A DNA stretch of 39,480 nucleotides from Rhodospirillaceae bacterium (GTDB lineage: Bacteria; Pseudomonadota; Alphaproteobacteria; Azospirillales; Azospirillaceae). The notes under the pieces were generated by a model. The model made no database searches, was not told where the DNA came from, and saw only the letters and a list, made by a program, of their open reading frames with translations. Made by a program: the position numbers and the translations under genes. This document shows positions 32,423 to 39,480 of this stretch, piece after piece. Position 1 is the stretch's first letter; the number at the start of each line of letters is the position of its first letter. Location of the stretch: NCBI GenBank assembly GCA_029267445.1, contig JAJUIU010000033.1, positions 1 to 39,480 of the forward strand, given 5' to 3'.

Positions 32423-34179
32423 CGGATCGGACGGAGAATCCCGGAAGCCCCGTGGCGCTGACGCGCCTCGCCCTGATCGGAGCGGTCGTCCTGGCGCTGC
32501 TGAGCGTCCTGCTGACCGCCTACAACGACCATGTGTACAGGTCCCTGAAGGCCGAGGAGGCGACGACCCAGGCCGAGATCCTGGCCGCAAGCGTCGCCGC
32601 CGCCGTCGCCTTCGACGACCGCAGGGTGGCGCAGGACCATGTCGATGCCGTGGGCCGCAGCCCGCGCGTGCTGGCCGTCGCCGTCTATGGCCAGGACGGC
32701 GCGGCGCTGGCCGCCTTCACCCGGGACGGCGGGACCTTGCCGGCGCAGGCGCCGGAGGCCGCGCCACCCCGGTTCGAGGATCGCCGGATCAGCGTGGCGG
32801 CCCCGGTGGCGGCGGGCGAGCTCGGGCTTGGCACGGTGTGGCTCAGCCTTGAGACGGACCCGCTGATCATCCGCTTCGGGCGCTACGCGGCGCCGGCCCT
32901 GACCCTCGCCATGGCGGCCCTGCTGGTGGCGGCCCTGGGCCGGGCGCAGGCGGCCCTGGCCCGCGCCAATGCCGAACTGGCGCGCCGTGCGGACGCGCTG
33001 GGCGAGACCAACCGTCAGCTCACGGCCGAGATCGCGCAACGCGAGGCGGCGGAGGCGAACCTGCGCCAGGCCCAACGGATGGAGGCGGTCGGACAGATGA
33101 CCGGCGGGCTGGCGCACGACTTCAACAACCTGCTGCAGGCCCTCTCCGGCTGCCTCCAGCTGATCGCCCGGCGGGCGCCGGACGCGGGGCTGGAAGGCCT
33201 TATCGAGGCGGGCCAGCAGGCGGTCGACCGTGGGGCCAAGTTGACGCACCAGCTGCTGGCCTTCGCCCGGCGCCAGGCCCTGCGGCCGGAGCCGGTGGCG
33301 TTGGCCGACCGGGTGCTGGGCATGGCCGAGCTGTTGGCCCGGGCCCTGCGCGCGGACATCCGCATGGAGCTCGACCTGCAGCCCGACCTCTGGCCGATCG
33401 AGGTCGACCCCACGCAGTTCGAGCTCGCCATCCTGAACCTGGTGGTGAACGCGCGCGACGCCATGCCGGGCGGCGGGGTGCTGCGGATCGAGGCGCGCAA
33501 TGTCCACGGGGCGGATGGCGAGGCCGGCGACCAGGTGGTGATCGCCGTGCGCGACACCGGCACGGGCATGCCGGAAGCGGTCCGCAGCCGCGCCTTCGAG
33601 CCGTTCTTCACGACCAAGGGCGTGGGGCGCGGCTCCGGCCTCGGTCTCAGCCAGGTCTACGGCTTCGTGCAGCAGTCGAACGGCGGCATCGCGATCGACA
33701 GCGCGGTGGGGGAGGGGACCGCGGTCATCCTGCGTTTCCCGCGCTCGGCCAAGGTGCCCGCGATCGCCAGCGTGACGGCGCGCCGGGAGACCTCCGGCCA
33801 AGGGGCGCGGCTGCTGCTTGCCGAGGACGACCCGATCGTCGGCGCGATCCTGACCGCCACCCTGGAGGATATGGGCTTCACGGTCGTGCGCGCCGCCTCG
33901 GGCGAGGAGGCGGCGGACCTGTTGCGGGGCCCGACACGGTTCGACGGCCTGCTGAGCGACATCGTCATGCCCGGCGGCCTGAGCGGCATCGACCTCGGCC
34001 GCTTGGCCCGCCAGCTTCATCCCGGCCTGCCCATCGTGCTCATGACCGGCTACAGCGAGACGGTGGTGACGGACGAGTTCCAGGTGCTGGCGAAGCCCTT
34101 CGGGCGCGATGACGTGTCCCGCACGCTCGCCGGCCTTGCGGACCGGCGGTACCGTGATCCGCCGTCACCGGGCGGGTGA
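32419..34179 (+). CDS. Hybrid sensor histidine kinase with receiver domain
   Basis: A 586-residue inner-membrane kinase. A first membrane helix (residues about 13-33) and a second near 157-175 (YAAPALTLAMAALLVAALG) bracket a periplasmic region containing AEILAASVAAAVAFDDRRVA, the style of CHASE8 sensor domains linked to YfiR systems. A coiled linker (about 177-215) leads to the H-box GGLAHDFNNLLQ with phospho-acceptor His233, an HATPase domain (NLVVNARDAMPGGG, DTGTGMP, FTTKGVGRGSGLGL) and a C-terminal receiver with LLAEDDP, phospho-acceptor Asp514 in LLSDIVMPG and Lys559. It probably answers to YfiR and the receptor. Its output partner is not in the window. Confidence 0.94.
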   Translation: MTDRTENPGSPVALTRLALIGAVVLALLSVLLTAYNDHVYRSLKAEEATTQAEILAASVAAAVAFDDRRVAQDHVDAVGRSPRVLAVAVYGQDGAALAAFTRDGGTLPAQAPEAAPPRFEDRRISVAAPVAAGELGLGTVWLSLETDPLIIRFGRYAAPALTLAMAALLVAALGRAQAALARANAELARRADALGETNRQLTAEIAQREAAEANLRQAQRMEAVGQMTGGLAHDFNNLLQALSGCLQLIARRAPDAGLEGLIEAGQQAVDRGAKLTHQLLAFARRQALRPEPVALADRVLGMAELLARALRADIRMELDLQPDLWPIEVDPTQFELAILNLVVNARDAMPGGGVLRIEARNVHGADGEAGDQVVIAVRDTGTGMPEAVRSRAFEPFFTTKGVGRGSGLGLSQVYGFVQQSNGGIAIDSAVGEGTAVILRFPRSAKVPAIASVTARRETSGQGARLLLAEDDPIVGAILTATLEDMGFTVVRAASGEEAADLLRGPTRFDGLLSDIVMPGGLSGIDLGRLARQLHPGLPIVLMTGYSETVVTDEFQVLAKPFGRDDVSRTLAGLADRRYRDPPSPGG

Positions 34180-34504
34180 GGGGCGGAACGGCGGACGGCT
34201 CCGGCCCGCCGCTCTGGTCCCCAGGTGCGCGTTCGACTGCATGCCGGGCGCCGGTCCGGTCGCCGTCATGGCCACGCCCATGCCCACCCGGTCCTGCCGA
34301 GATCCGATGCGCGCCGTGCGTTTGCCCTTCGTCATCCGCCGGACCAGCCGGCAGGAATGGCAGTTTTCTGCGGTGTTGCGCCTCCGTGATTACTTGGGTG
34401 TTTGTTATGAAGTCACTGCGGATTTCCAGGATTGCTTTGTTCTTTGGCCGGAGGCGGCGCTTCGGCGGGCGACGCCGTCTTGCGTCGTTGCCCATTTCTT
34501 TCAC
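34180..34504. other. Gap between convergent kinase and LysR genes
   Basis: About 325 bases. The part near 34360-34440 is more AT-rich than its surroundings. I see no gene with recognisable features and no clear terminator. A 35-codon Arg-rich ORF at 34407-34514 overlaps the end of the LysR gene and is listed among the rejected items. Confidence 0.45.
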
Positions 34505-35425
34505 TCAAGCCTGACGCTTGCCGACCTGGACAGCGCCGCGGGCCTGGAGCATGGCGATGAGGGCGCGCAGGGCCGCCGGCACATGGCGCCGGCTGGGATG
34601 GTAGAGGTAGAAGCCGGGCCAGGGTGGGCACCAGTCGGCCAGCACCCGCACCAGACGCCCCTGCGCCAGCAACGGCGTGACATAATCCAGGCCGGTGTAG
34701 ACGAGACCAACCCCGTCGAGCGCGGCGCGGACCATCATCTCCCCGTCGTCCAGGACCAGGGGCCCGTCCACGGCCACCCTCAGCTCCTCCCCGTCCTTCT
34801 CGAACTCCCAGCGGTACAGGCCGCCGGAGCCCCGCAACCGGCGCTGGACGCAGGTGTGGCCCCGCAGATCGTGGGGCGTCAGCGGGGCCGGGTGCGTCGC
34901 CAGATAGGCGGGGGATGCGACCACCGCCATTTCCATGTCCCGGCTGACCCGCACGGCGACCATGTCCGCCTCCAGCACCTCGCCGAAGCGAAGGCCGGCG
35001 TCATACCGTTGCCCGACGATGTCGGCCAACCCGTCGTCCACGGCGATCTCCAGCACCACGTCCGGATAGCTGCGGGCGAAATCGCCGAGCACCGGCCCCA
35101 GCACCACGGCGGCGGCAAGCCGGGGCGCGTTGATGCGCAGGGTGCCGCTGGGACGGCCGCCAGCCTCTCCTAATGCGTCAAGGGCGGCATCGATCTCCGC
35201 CAGGGCCGGACCAAGCCGGGCCAGCAGCTGCTCGCCTCTTTCCGTCAGGGCGACGCTGCGGGTCGTGCGGTTCAGCAGGCGTGTGCCCAGCCGTTCCTCC
35301 AGGCCCCGCAGGGCATGGCTCACGGCGGAGGTGGACACACCCAGTTCCACCGCCGCCAGCCGGAAGCTGCACAGGCGGGCGACGGCGGCGAACACCGCGA
35401 GCTCATCCAAGCGGGCGCGGGGCAT
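34505..35425 (-). CDS. LysR family transcriptional regulator
   Basis: A 306-residue LysR-type regulator. The N-terminal winged helix-turn-helix is clear (LDELAVFAAVARLCSFRLAA, VSTSAVSHALRGLEERLGTRLLNRTTRSVALTERG read across residues 5-70), followed by the linker helix and the periplasmic-binding-like effector domain (LRINAPRLAAAVVLGPVL, ...DVVLEIAVDDGLADIV). It is most like the subgroup that controls neighbouring dehydrogenases or transporters. It is divergent from the SDR gene, with inverted repeats between them, so it probably regulates the SDR/SMP-30 pair and itself. Its effector is unknown. Confidence 0.93.
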   Translation of the reverse strand: MPRARLDELAVFAAVARLCSFRLAAVELGVSTSAVSHALRGLEERLGTRLLNRTTRSVALTERGEQLLARLGPALAEIDAALDALGEAGGRPSGTLRINAPRLAAAVVLGPVLGDFARSYPDVVLEIAVDDGLADIVGQRYDAGLRFGEVLEADMVAVRVSRDMEMAVVASPAYLATHPAPLTPHDLRGHTCVQRRLRGSGGLYRWEFEKDGEELRVAVDGPLVLDDGEMMVRAALDGVGLVYTGLDYVTPLLAQGRLVRVLADWCPPWPGFYLYHPSRRHVPAALRALIAMLQARGAVQVGKRQA

Positions 35426-35426
35426 T

Positions 35427-35443
35427 GTTGAACTCCCTTCAAC
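35427..35443. promoter_or_regulatory. Probable LysR box
   Basis: GTTGAA (35427-35432), five bases, TTCAAC (35438-35443): a perfect inverted repeat containing the T-N11-A core of LysR boxes, starting 2 bases from the LysR start codon. A second inverted repeat (GCGGG, 5 bases, CCCGC at 35451-35465) lies 23 bases away centre to centre. The pair fits the two-site layout of LysR promoters, and the gap between the divergent genes is only about 105 bases. Confidence 0.55.
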
Positions 35444-35529
35444 ACCTCATGCGGGTTTGTCCCGCTTATCACATGGCCCCGTCGTCGTCATTTCCCGGAT
35501 CGTCGGATGGAAAACCGAGGAGGCGGAGG

Positions 35530-36339
35530 ATGACTGCATTCAACGGCAAGGTGGCCCTGGTGACGGGGGCAGGCTCCGGCATCGGGCAGGCGGCATCACT
35601 GGCGCTTGCCGGGGCCGGCGCCCGGGCCGTCGTGCTGGCCGGCCGGCGCGCGGCCGCCCTGGAGACGACGGCCGCCCAGGTCCGCGCCTGCGGGACGGAG
35701 GCCCGGGTGGTCATCACCGATGTCGTCCGGGAGAGCGACGTGGAAGCCCTGGTCGCGACCACGGTCGAGCGGTATGGCCGGCTGGACGCGGCCTTCAACA
35801 ACGCCGGCGTGGAGGGTGCATTCGCGCCCATCGCGGACCTGACCGCCGCCGACTTCGACCACACGATCACGACGAACCTGAAGGGCGTGTGGCTCTGCTG
35901 CAAGCATGAGATGGCGGCGATGCTGCGGTTCGGCCGGGGCGGCAGCATCGTCAACACCTCCTCCTGGCTGGCGCACGGGGCCTTTCCCGGCTCCTCGATC
36001 TACTCCGCCAGCAAGGCGGCCTTGGATGGGATGGTGCGGGCGCTGGCGCTGGAGGGGGCCGATCAAGGCATCCGGGTCAACAACGTGAATCCCGGCATCA
36101 TCGACACGCCGATGTTCCGGCGCTTCGCCGACGATGCGGCGGCGCGGCCCTTCGTCGACCATACCCCAGCCCGCCGGCTGGGCACGCCGGACGATGTGGG
36201 CCGGGTGGTGGCCTGGCTTGCCTCCGATGCCGCCGCCTTCGTGACCGGTCAGACCCTGCTGGTGGACGGTGGCTACACCATCCCCGGACATCGGGCCTGG
36301 CTGACGGGTGCCGTTGTCGCCAGCCACGGCGCGATCTGA
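35530..36339 (+). CDS. Short-chain dehydrogenase/reductase (classical SDR)
   Basis: A 269-residue NAD(P)-dependent oxidoreductase. The nucleotide-binding motif is TGAGSGIG at residues 12-19, the NNAG motif follows LDAAF, the catalytic Ser is 144/145 (IVNTSSW), and Tyr158-x-x-x-Lys162 is in YSASK. NPGIIDTPMF and the closing VDGGYT are classical SDR features. Arg rather than Asp after the second strand (LAGRR) favours NADP. Substrate unknown. Start ATG 35530 follows GGAGGCGGAGG. The next gene is 25 bases downstream on the same strand, so they probably form a two-gene operon under the LysR regulator. Confidence 0.93.
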   Translation: MTAFNGKVALVTGAGSGIGQAASLALAGAGARAVVLAGRRAAALETTAAQVRACGTEARVVITDVVRESDVEALVATTVERYGRLDAAFNNAGVEGAFAPIADLTAADFDHTITTNLKGVWLCCKHEMAAMLRFGRGGSIVNTSSWLAHGAFPGSSIYSASKAALDGMVRALALEGADQGIRVNNVNPGIIDTPMFRRFADDAAARPFVDHTPARRLGTPDDVGRVVAWLASDAAAFVTGQTLLVDGGYTIPGHRAWLTGAVVASHGAI

Positions 36340-36364
36340 ACCGGACCGAGAGAGGAGCGAAGCC

Positions 36365-37321
36365 ATGATCCTGTCCCGCCGCACCATCCTGGCCGGTGCC
36401 GCTAGCCTTTCCGCCAGCCTCGCGCTGCCCGGCCCCGTTCGGGCCGAGGCGGAGGCCGAACTCTGGCTGCCTCCTGGCTTCCGCTATCCGAACGGCATCG
36501 CCCGCGCGGCGGACGGCACGCTCTATGTCGGTTCCGTCACCAGCGGGCAGGTGCTGCGCCGCCGGCATCGGGGGAGCTGGGAGGTGCTGCATCCCGGGTC
36601 GGACCACGTCTATGCGGGCACCAGCCTGCGCCTGGACGCGGAGCGCGGCCTGCTCTGGGGCGCCTCGCCGGATTTCCTGCCCGGCGACCGGGCCCGGCCG
36701 CATCGCATTTTCGCTCTGGACCCGGCGACGGGCAGCGTTCGGCGGTCGCTGGAGATGCCGGAGGGCGGTTTCGGCAACGACCTGGCCCTGGCGCCGGACG
36801 GCACCGTGTTCGTGACCGACAGCCGCAAGGGTCGCCTGCTTCGACTGGATCCCGGCGCGGACGGCCTCCGCACGGTGCTGGAGCATCCGACCCTGGAGCC
36901 GGTAGGCGGGATCGGTGTCGCGGGGATCGCCCTGGCCGCCGATGGCCGGATGGTGCTGGGCAACTACGGCGCCGGGACGCTGCACATCCTGGACGGGGGC
37001 GACCTGCGCGCCATGGCGCTGCCGAGGCCGCTGGAGAATCCCGATGGCCTGGCCTTCGCGGCGGATGGCGCCCTGGTGGTGCTGGAGGGTGCGGTGGCCA
37101 GCGGCGATGGAAAGGTGTTGCGGGTGCCCGACCCCTTCGGCCCCGGCCCGCGGGAGGTCCTGGTGCTACGGGCCGGCCTCACGTCTCCCGTCAACCTGAC
37201 GGCGGATGGTGCTGGCGGTTTCTGGGTAAGCGAGGCGCGTATCCGTCACCGATTGATCAAGGGACAGGAATCGGCCGTGCCGGAAGCGTTTCGCCTGGTC
37301 CGTGTTCACGGCCGGCGATGA
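36365..37321 (+). CDS. Tat-exported SMP-30/gluconolactonase-like beta-propeller protein
   Basis: A 318-residue protein with a twin-arginine-type signal peptide (SRRTILAGAASL, ending ...GPVRA) and a beta-propeller of the SMP-30/gluconolactonase type, recognised from PPGFRYPNGIARAADGTLYVG, FGNDLALAPDGTVFVTDSRKGRLLRLDP, GIALAADGRMVLGNYGAG and NPDGLAFAADGALVV. The repeated A-x-DG-x-L/V phrases mark the blades. It is a predicted periplasmic hydrolase of a lactone or related sugar derivative; the substrate is unknown. ATG 36365 has GAGAGGAG upstream and places the Tat motif correctly. It is 25 bases after the SDR gene; the pair could oxidise and then hydrolyse one substrate, though in different compartments. 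Confidence 0.85.
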   Translation: MILSRRTILAGAASLSASLALPGPVRAEAEAELWLPPGFRYPNGIARAADGTLYVGSVTSGQVLRRRHRGSWEVLHPGSDHVYAGTSLRLDAERGLLWGASPDFLPGDRARPHRIFALDPATGSVRRSLEMPEGGFGNDLALAPDGTVFVTDSRKGRLLRLDPGADGLRTVLEHPTLEPVGGIGVAGIALAADGRMVLGNYGAGTLHILDGGDLRAMALPRPLENPDGLAFAADGALVVLEGAVASGDGKVLRVPDPFGPGPREVLVLRAGLTSPVNLTADGAGGFWVSEARIRHRLIKGQESAVPEAFRLVRVHGRR

Positions 37322-37349
37322 GCGCGGTACCCGCCGTCCCTCCATGTCC

Positions 37350-37379
37350 GGGGAACTCCAACCCGTATGCTGTCACCAA
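37350..37379 (+). promoter_or_regulatory. Candidate ECF promoter, copy A (upstream of the sigma gene)
   Basis: GGGGAACT at 37350-37357, six bases, then CGTATGCTGTCACCAA at 37364-37379. The two blocks and the spacing recur at 38530-38559 upstream of the pore-forming-protein gene, while the six bases between them do not match at all. GGAAC is the typical -35 core of ECF sigma promoters. This copy is 227 bases before the chosen sigma start. Confidence 0.6.
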
Positions 37380-37530
37380 GCAAATCCAATATGCGGAAGG
37401 ATAGCTTGCTCCCCGGCACAGTGGGGAAGACGCTTGATCGGCGGTGCACCGGGACGCACTGGACAAACGCCGGGAGCCAGGGAGCCGACGGTTGACGCGC
37501 ACGGGCCAACAGGTGAGACTTGCGACCCTA

Positions 37531-37554
37531 TGCGAACGTATTAACGCGTTCGCA
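37531..37554. repeat. 8-bp inverted repeat upstream of the sigma gene
   Basis: TGCGAACG (37531-37538), 8 bases (TATTAACG), CGTTCGCA (37547-37554). It lies 22 bases before the chosen start codon, inside the possible N-terminal extension if translation began at 37520. It could be an operator or a leader hairpin. Confidence 0.55.
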
Positions 37555-37576
37555 CGTGGGGGCGTGGGGCCGCGCT

Positions 37577-38143
37577 ATGGCGAAGTGCATCGACGGGGTC
37601 AATCCGCCGAGCAAGGCCGGATTGCGCGATTCCGCAGCGTCCGCGCAGCAGCAGTTCGCCCTGCTTGTGCAAGAACATCACGCATCACTCTACCGGTTCG
37701 TTCTGCGCCGGGTGGGCTGTGCCGAAGACGCCGCGGAGATCGTGCAGCAGGCCTTCTACGAAGCGTACCGCGGTCGCGCCAGTTTCCAGGGCGGGGCGGC
37801 GCTGTCGACCTGGCTTTACGGCATCGCCCTCAACCTGATCCGCAACCATCATGCGCGCGTGCTGCCGCGCCGCCGTCAGGCCGTTCCAGAGGCGGTGCTG
37901 GTGCAGCGCCCCTGCGAAGCGCCCGGTCCCGAGGACGACACCCTGCGTCGGGACCGGATGCGCCGGCTTGCCGCCGGCCTCGCCGATCTCGCCCCGGAGT
38001 TCCGCGAGGTGTTCGTGCTGATCAATCTGGAGGATCGCAGCTACGAGGAAGCGGCCGCTCAACTTGGCGTGCCGGTGGGCACCATCCGCAGCCGCTTGTT
38101 CCGCGCCCGCGCCCAACTGCGCATGGCGATCGATCCGGACTGA
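37577..38143 (+). CDS. ECF-type RNA polymerase sigma factor
   Basis: A 188-residue sigma factor of the extracytoplasmic-function type. Region 2 is seen in LYRFVLRRVGCAEDAAEIVQ, QAFYEAYRGRASFQGGAALSTWLYGIALNLIRNHHAR (written as consecutive parts), and region 4 in LAPEFREVFVLINLEDRSYEEAAAQLG, VPVGTIRSRLFRARAQLR. Regions 1 and 3 are absent, as expected. ATG 37577 puts region 2 at the usual place; ATG 37520 would add 19 residues and run through an inverted repeat. It is followed 25 bases later by a small probable anti-sigma gene. The shared motif at 37350 and 38530 suggests it controls its own operon and the secreted protein downstream. Confidence 0.92.
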   Translation: MAKCIDGVNPPSKAGLRDSAASAQQQFALLVQEHHASLYRFVLRRVGCAEDAAEIVQQAFYEAYRGRASFQGGAALSTWLYGIALNLIRNHHARVLPRRRQAVPEAVLVQRPCEAPGPEDDTLRRDRMRRLAAGLADLAPEFREVFVLINLEDRSYEEAAAQLGVPVGTIRSRLFRARAQLRMAIDPD

Positions 38144-38168
38144 ACCCTTCTGACCACAGGGGGACCGC

Positions 38169-38486
38169 ATGAGCGCGGCGGACCCCGGCGATGCTGGCGA
38201 GATACTCGATCTTCTGGATCGCGATCTGGCCGGAACGCTTTCCCTTTCTGAACGGCGGCACCTCTATGGTCTGCTCGCGGGGCGGCCTGATGCCGACCGC
38301 CTGATCGCCCGGGCGCTCGCCTTCGAGACCGCCGTGGCGGATCTCAAGCACGCCTATGCCACGGCGCGGCCGCCTGCCGGGCTGGAAACCCGCCTCCACG
38401 GCATTCCGGCCCAAGGTGCAGCCGGCGTCCCCGGGGCTGCCGACCCGGCCCCGCGCCCCGACGCGGGTCCCGACGAGTCGTCCTGA
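38169..38486 (+). CDS. Small probable anti-sigma protein
   Basis: A 105-residue protein just after the ECF sigma gene, with GGGGG in the leader. Residues about 10-70 (ILDLLDRDLAGTLSLSERRHL, YGLLAGRPDADRLIARALAFE) resemble the helical sigma-binding domain of anti-sigma factors, with the D-L-x-G-x-L-x-x-x-E-R phrase. The H-x3-C-x2-C zinc motif is absent and no membrane helix follows; the C-terminus is Pro/Ala/Asp-rich and disordered. It is much shorter than membrane anti-sigma factors, so it would be a soluble one. The assignment is from position and weak similarity. Confidence 0.55.
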   Translation: MSAADPGDAGEILDLLDRDLAGTLSLSERRHLYGLLAGRPDADRLIARALAFETAVADLKHAYATARPPAGLETRLHGIPAQGAAGVPGAADPAPRPDAGPDESS

Positions 38487-38529
38487 TCCCGGCCGCGCGG
38501 GTCCGGTTCCCTACCCCTCCACTTTATTT

Positions 38530-38559
38530 GGGGAACTTTGCGGCGTCTGCCGCCACCAA
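38530..38559 (+). promoter_or_regulatory. Candidate ECF promoter, copy B (upstream of the pore-forming-protein gene)
   Basis: GGGGAACT at 38530-38537, six bases, then CGTCTGCCGCCACCAA at 38544-38559. Compared with copy A at 37350 the first block is identical (8 of 8), the second matches at 13 of 16, and the six spacer bases match at none. It ends about 70 bases before the GTG start. Confidence 0.6.
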
Positions 38560-38628
38560 TCCTCCGTCCCGCAGCCGGCCGTTCACGGGCAATCCCGGAC
38601 CCGGCGCCCTATCGGAGGAGAAACGCGC

Positions 38629-39480
38629 GTGAAGACCCCATTCCTGGCCGTATCCCTGCTGGCCCTGACCTGTGCGGCCCTGCCCGCGCAGGCGCAGTCC
38701 ATCGATGTGAACCTGGAGGTGATGAAGGAGGTCGCGGCCGCCGCGTCGCAGATGCTGGCGCAGCAGGGCTATAAAGGCTCCACGACGGTCACCGCCGCCG
38801 GCCCGGCCCGCGGACTGCCCTGGACGCTGAACAACCTGACCTACGGCGAGATGATCCGCGGTCCGGTGAAGCCGCTGTCCGCCCAGCAGTCCCAGGCGAA
38901 GAACTGCTCGGGCACCGACCAGCAGGCCGTCCTCCAGTTCGACCGCACGCTGAGCGAAGGCGCCAGCTGGACGGTGACGAACGGCGTGCATGTCGGAACC
39001 ACGCTGTCCGTGACCGCCACGCTTCCGGGCGCGGAGATCGGCGCCTCGGTCAGCCTCGATTTCACCACGGAGACCAGCTCCTCGACCTCCTCGCAGGTCG
39101 ATTACGGCTTCACCTTCGCGCAGACGGTGAACGTGCCGTCCAAGTCCAAGATGGCCGGCACGCTGGTCGTCGACACCCAGACCGTGCAGATGCCCTGGAC
39201 GGCGAACGTGGCCCTGGACGCGACCAAGGTGCGCGGGGCCGATCTGCTGCCGTATCTGGCGACCACGGACATGATCCAGCACACCGCCGTGCTCACCCGG
39301 CTGACCCCGATGACCCTGGCCGACATCCTCGGCAAGAAGACCCTCAGCTTCCAGATCGGCGGCACCTACCAATCGGTGGACGCGTCCGAGGGCAACGTGG
39401 TCTGGAGCGCCGAAACGCCCGTGACCGCGCAGGATTGCGGCGGCCCGACCGCGGCGACCGCGACCGTGCAAAAGAGCGCC
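38629..39480 (+). CDS. Secreted aerolysin/ETX-MTX2-like beta-pore-forming protein (3' end beyond window)
   Basis: The frame is open to the window end, giving 284 residues. GTG 38629 follows a strong GGAGGAG. A signal peptide is clear (FLAVSLLALTCAALPAQA, then QSIDVN). The middle shows the aerolysin/ETX-MTX2 pattern: SWTVTNGVHVGTTLSVTATL, an alternating polar Ser/Thr run (SLDFTTETSSSTSSQVDYGF) that would be the membrane-inserting hairpin, then TFAQTVNVPSKSKMAGTLVV with the conserved V-P-x-x-S/K turn, and VQMPWTANVAL. Such proteins oligomerise and pierce membranes of target cells. There is one cysteine in AKNCSG and one in AQDCGG, a possible disulfide. The family call is by pattern, not by search. 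The putative sigma-controlled motif lies upstream. Toxicity or target cannot be judged. Confidence 0.68.
   Translation, partial: MKTPFLAVSLLALTCAALPAQAQSIDVNLEVMKEVAAAASQMLAQQGYKGSTTVTAAGPARGLPWTLNNLTYGEMIRGPVKPLSAQQSQAKNCSGTDQQAVLQFDRTLSEGASWTVTNGVHVGTTLSVTATLPGAEIGASVSLDFTTETSSSTSSQVDYGFTFAQTVNVPSKSKMAGTLVVDTQTVQMPWTANVALDATKVRGADLLPYLATTDMIQHTAVLTRLTPMTLADILGKKTLSFQIGGTYQSVDASEGNVVWSAETPVTAQDCGGPTAATATVQKSA

Noticed and set aside
34407..34514. 35-codon Arg-rich ORF (begins MKSLRISRIALFF)
   Set aside because: No ribosome site, overlaps the end of the convergent LysR gene, and the Arg run comes from GC-rich repeats.
1..39480. CRISPR arrays, insertion sequences, rRNA
   Set aside because: No spaced direct repeats, no transposase with flanking inverted repeats and no rRNA-like sequence were seen.

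Overview
The window is a high-GC chromosome segment with short intergenic gaps, ATGA/GTGA gene overlaps and GTG/TTG starts. Gene content (folE, apaG, ECF sigma factor, TonB receptor/YfiR/hybrid kinase set) suggests an alphaproteobacterium, most likely of the Rhodospirillales/Azospirillum type. The genus is an inference from style and content, not from a marker gene.

Layout. (1) 1-2258: housekeeping genes: folE (cut by the window edge), apaG, a GNAT acetyltransferase and tRNA-Gly(CCC) with a clear sigma70 promoter. (2) 2259-3215: a gene-poor stretch next to the tRNA holding one short PD-(D/E)XK-like fragment. (3) 3216-9866, minus strand: a tight five-gene operon for an exported small protein, a CHASE2 membrane sensor without a recognisable output domain, a FecR-like exported protein, an exported CHAT (caspase-like) protease with an intact His/Cys pair, and an exported TPR protein. 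This looks like a cell-envelope sensor/protease set and is one candidate for an undescribed system. (4) 10339-26520, plus strand: a complete type I BREX phage-defence operon, brxA-brxB-brxC-[AAA ATPase-DUF4276 TOPRIM]-pglX-[AIPR]-pglZ-brxL. Two further defence modules sit inside the operon, joined by stop/start overlaps or gaps of a few bases. A convergent DUF262/HNH (GmrSD/BrxU-like) gene with an AlbA_2 tail (26601-28841) closes the island. Several genes are base-composition mosaics; the sharpest is an AT-rich block in pglX that starts at methyltransferase motif IV and covers the expected target-recognition region. (5) 28842-29966: a decayed stretch with a protein-tyrosine-phosphatase-like remnant, a possible small membrane protein and a predicted three-way-junction RNA leader. 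(6) 29967-34179: TonB-dependent receptor, YfiR/DUF4154 protein and hybrid histidine kinase, translationally coupled. (7) 34505-37321: LysR regulator divergent from an SDR dehydrogenase and a Tat-exported SMP-30-like protein. (8) 37350-39480: ECF sigma factor, small probable anti-sigma protein, and a secreted aerolysin/ETX-MTX2-like pore-forming protein cut by the window end. The upstream regions of the sigma gene and the toxin-like gene share a two-block motif with identical spacing, suggesting that the sigma factor controls both.

Limits: family assignments come from recognising motifs by eye. No database search, alignment or folding program was run.
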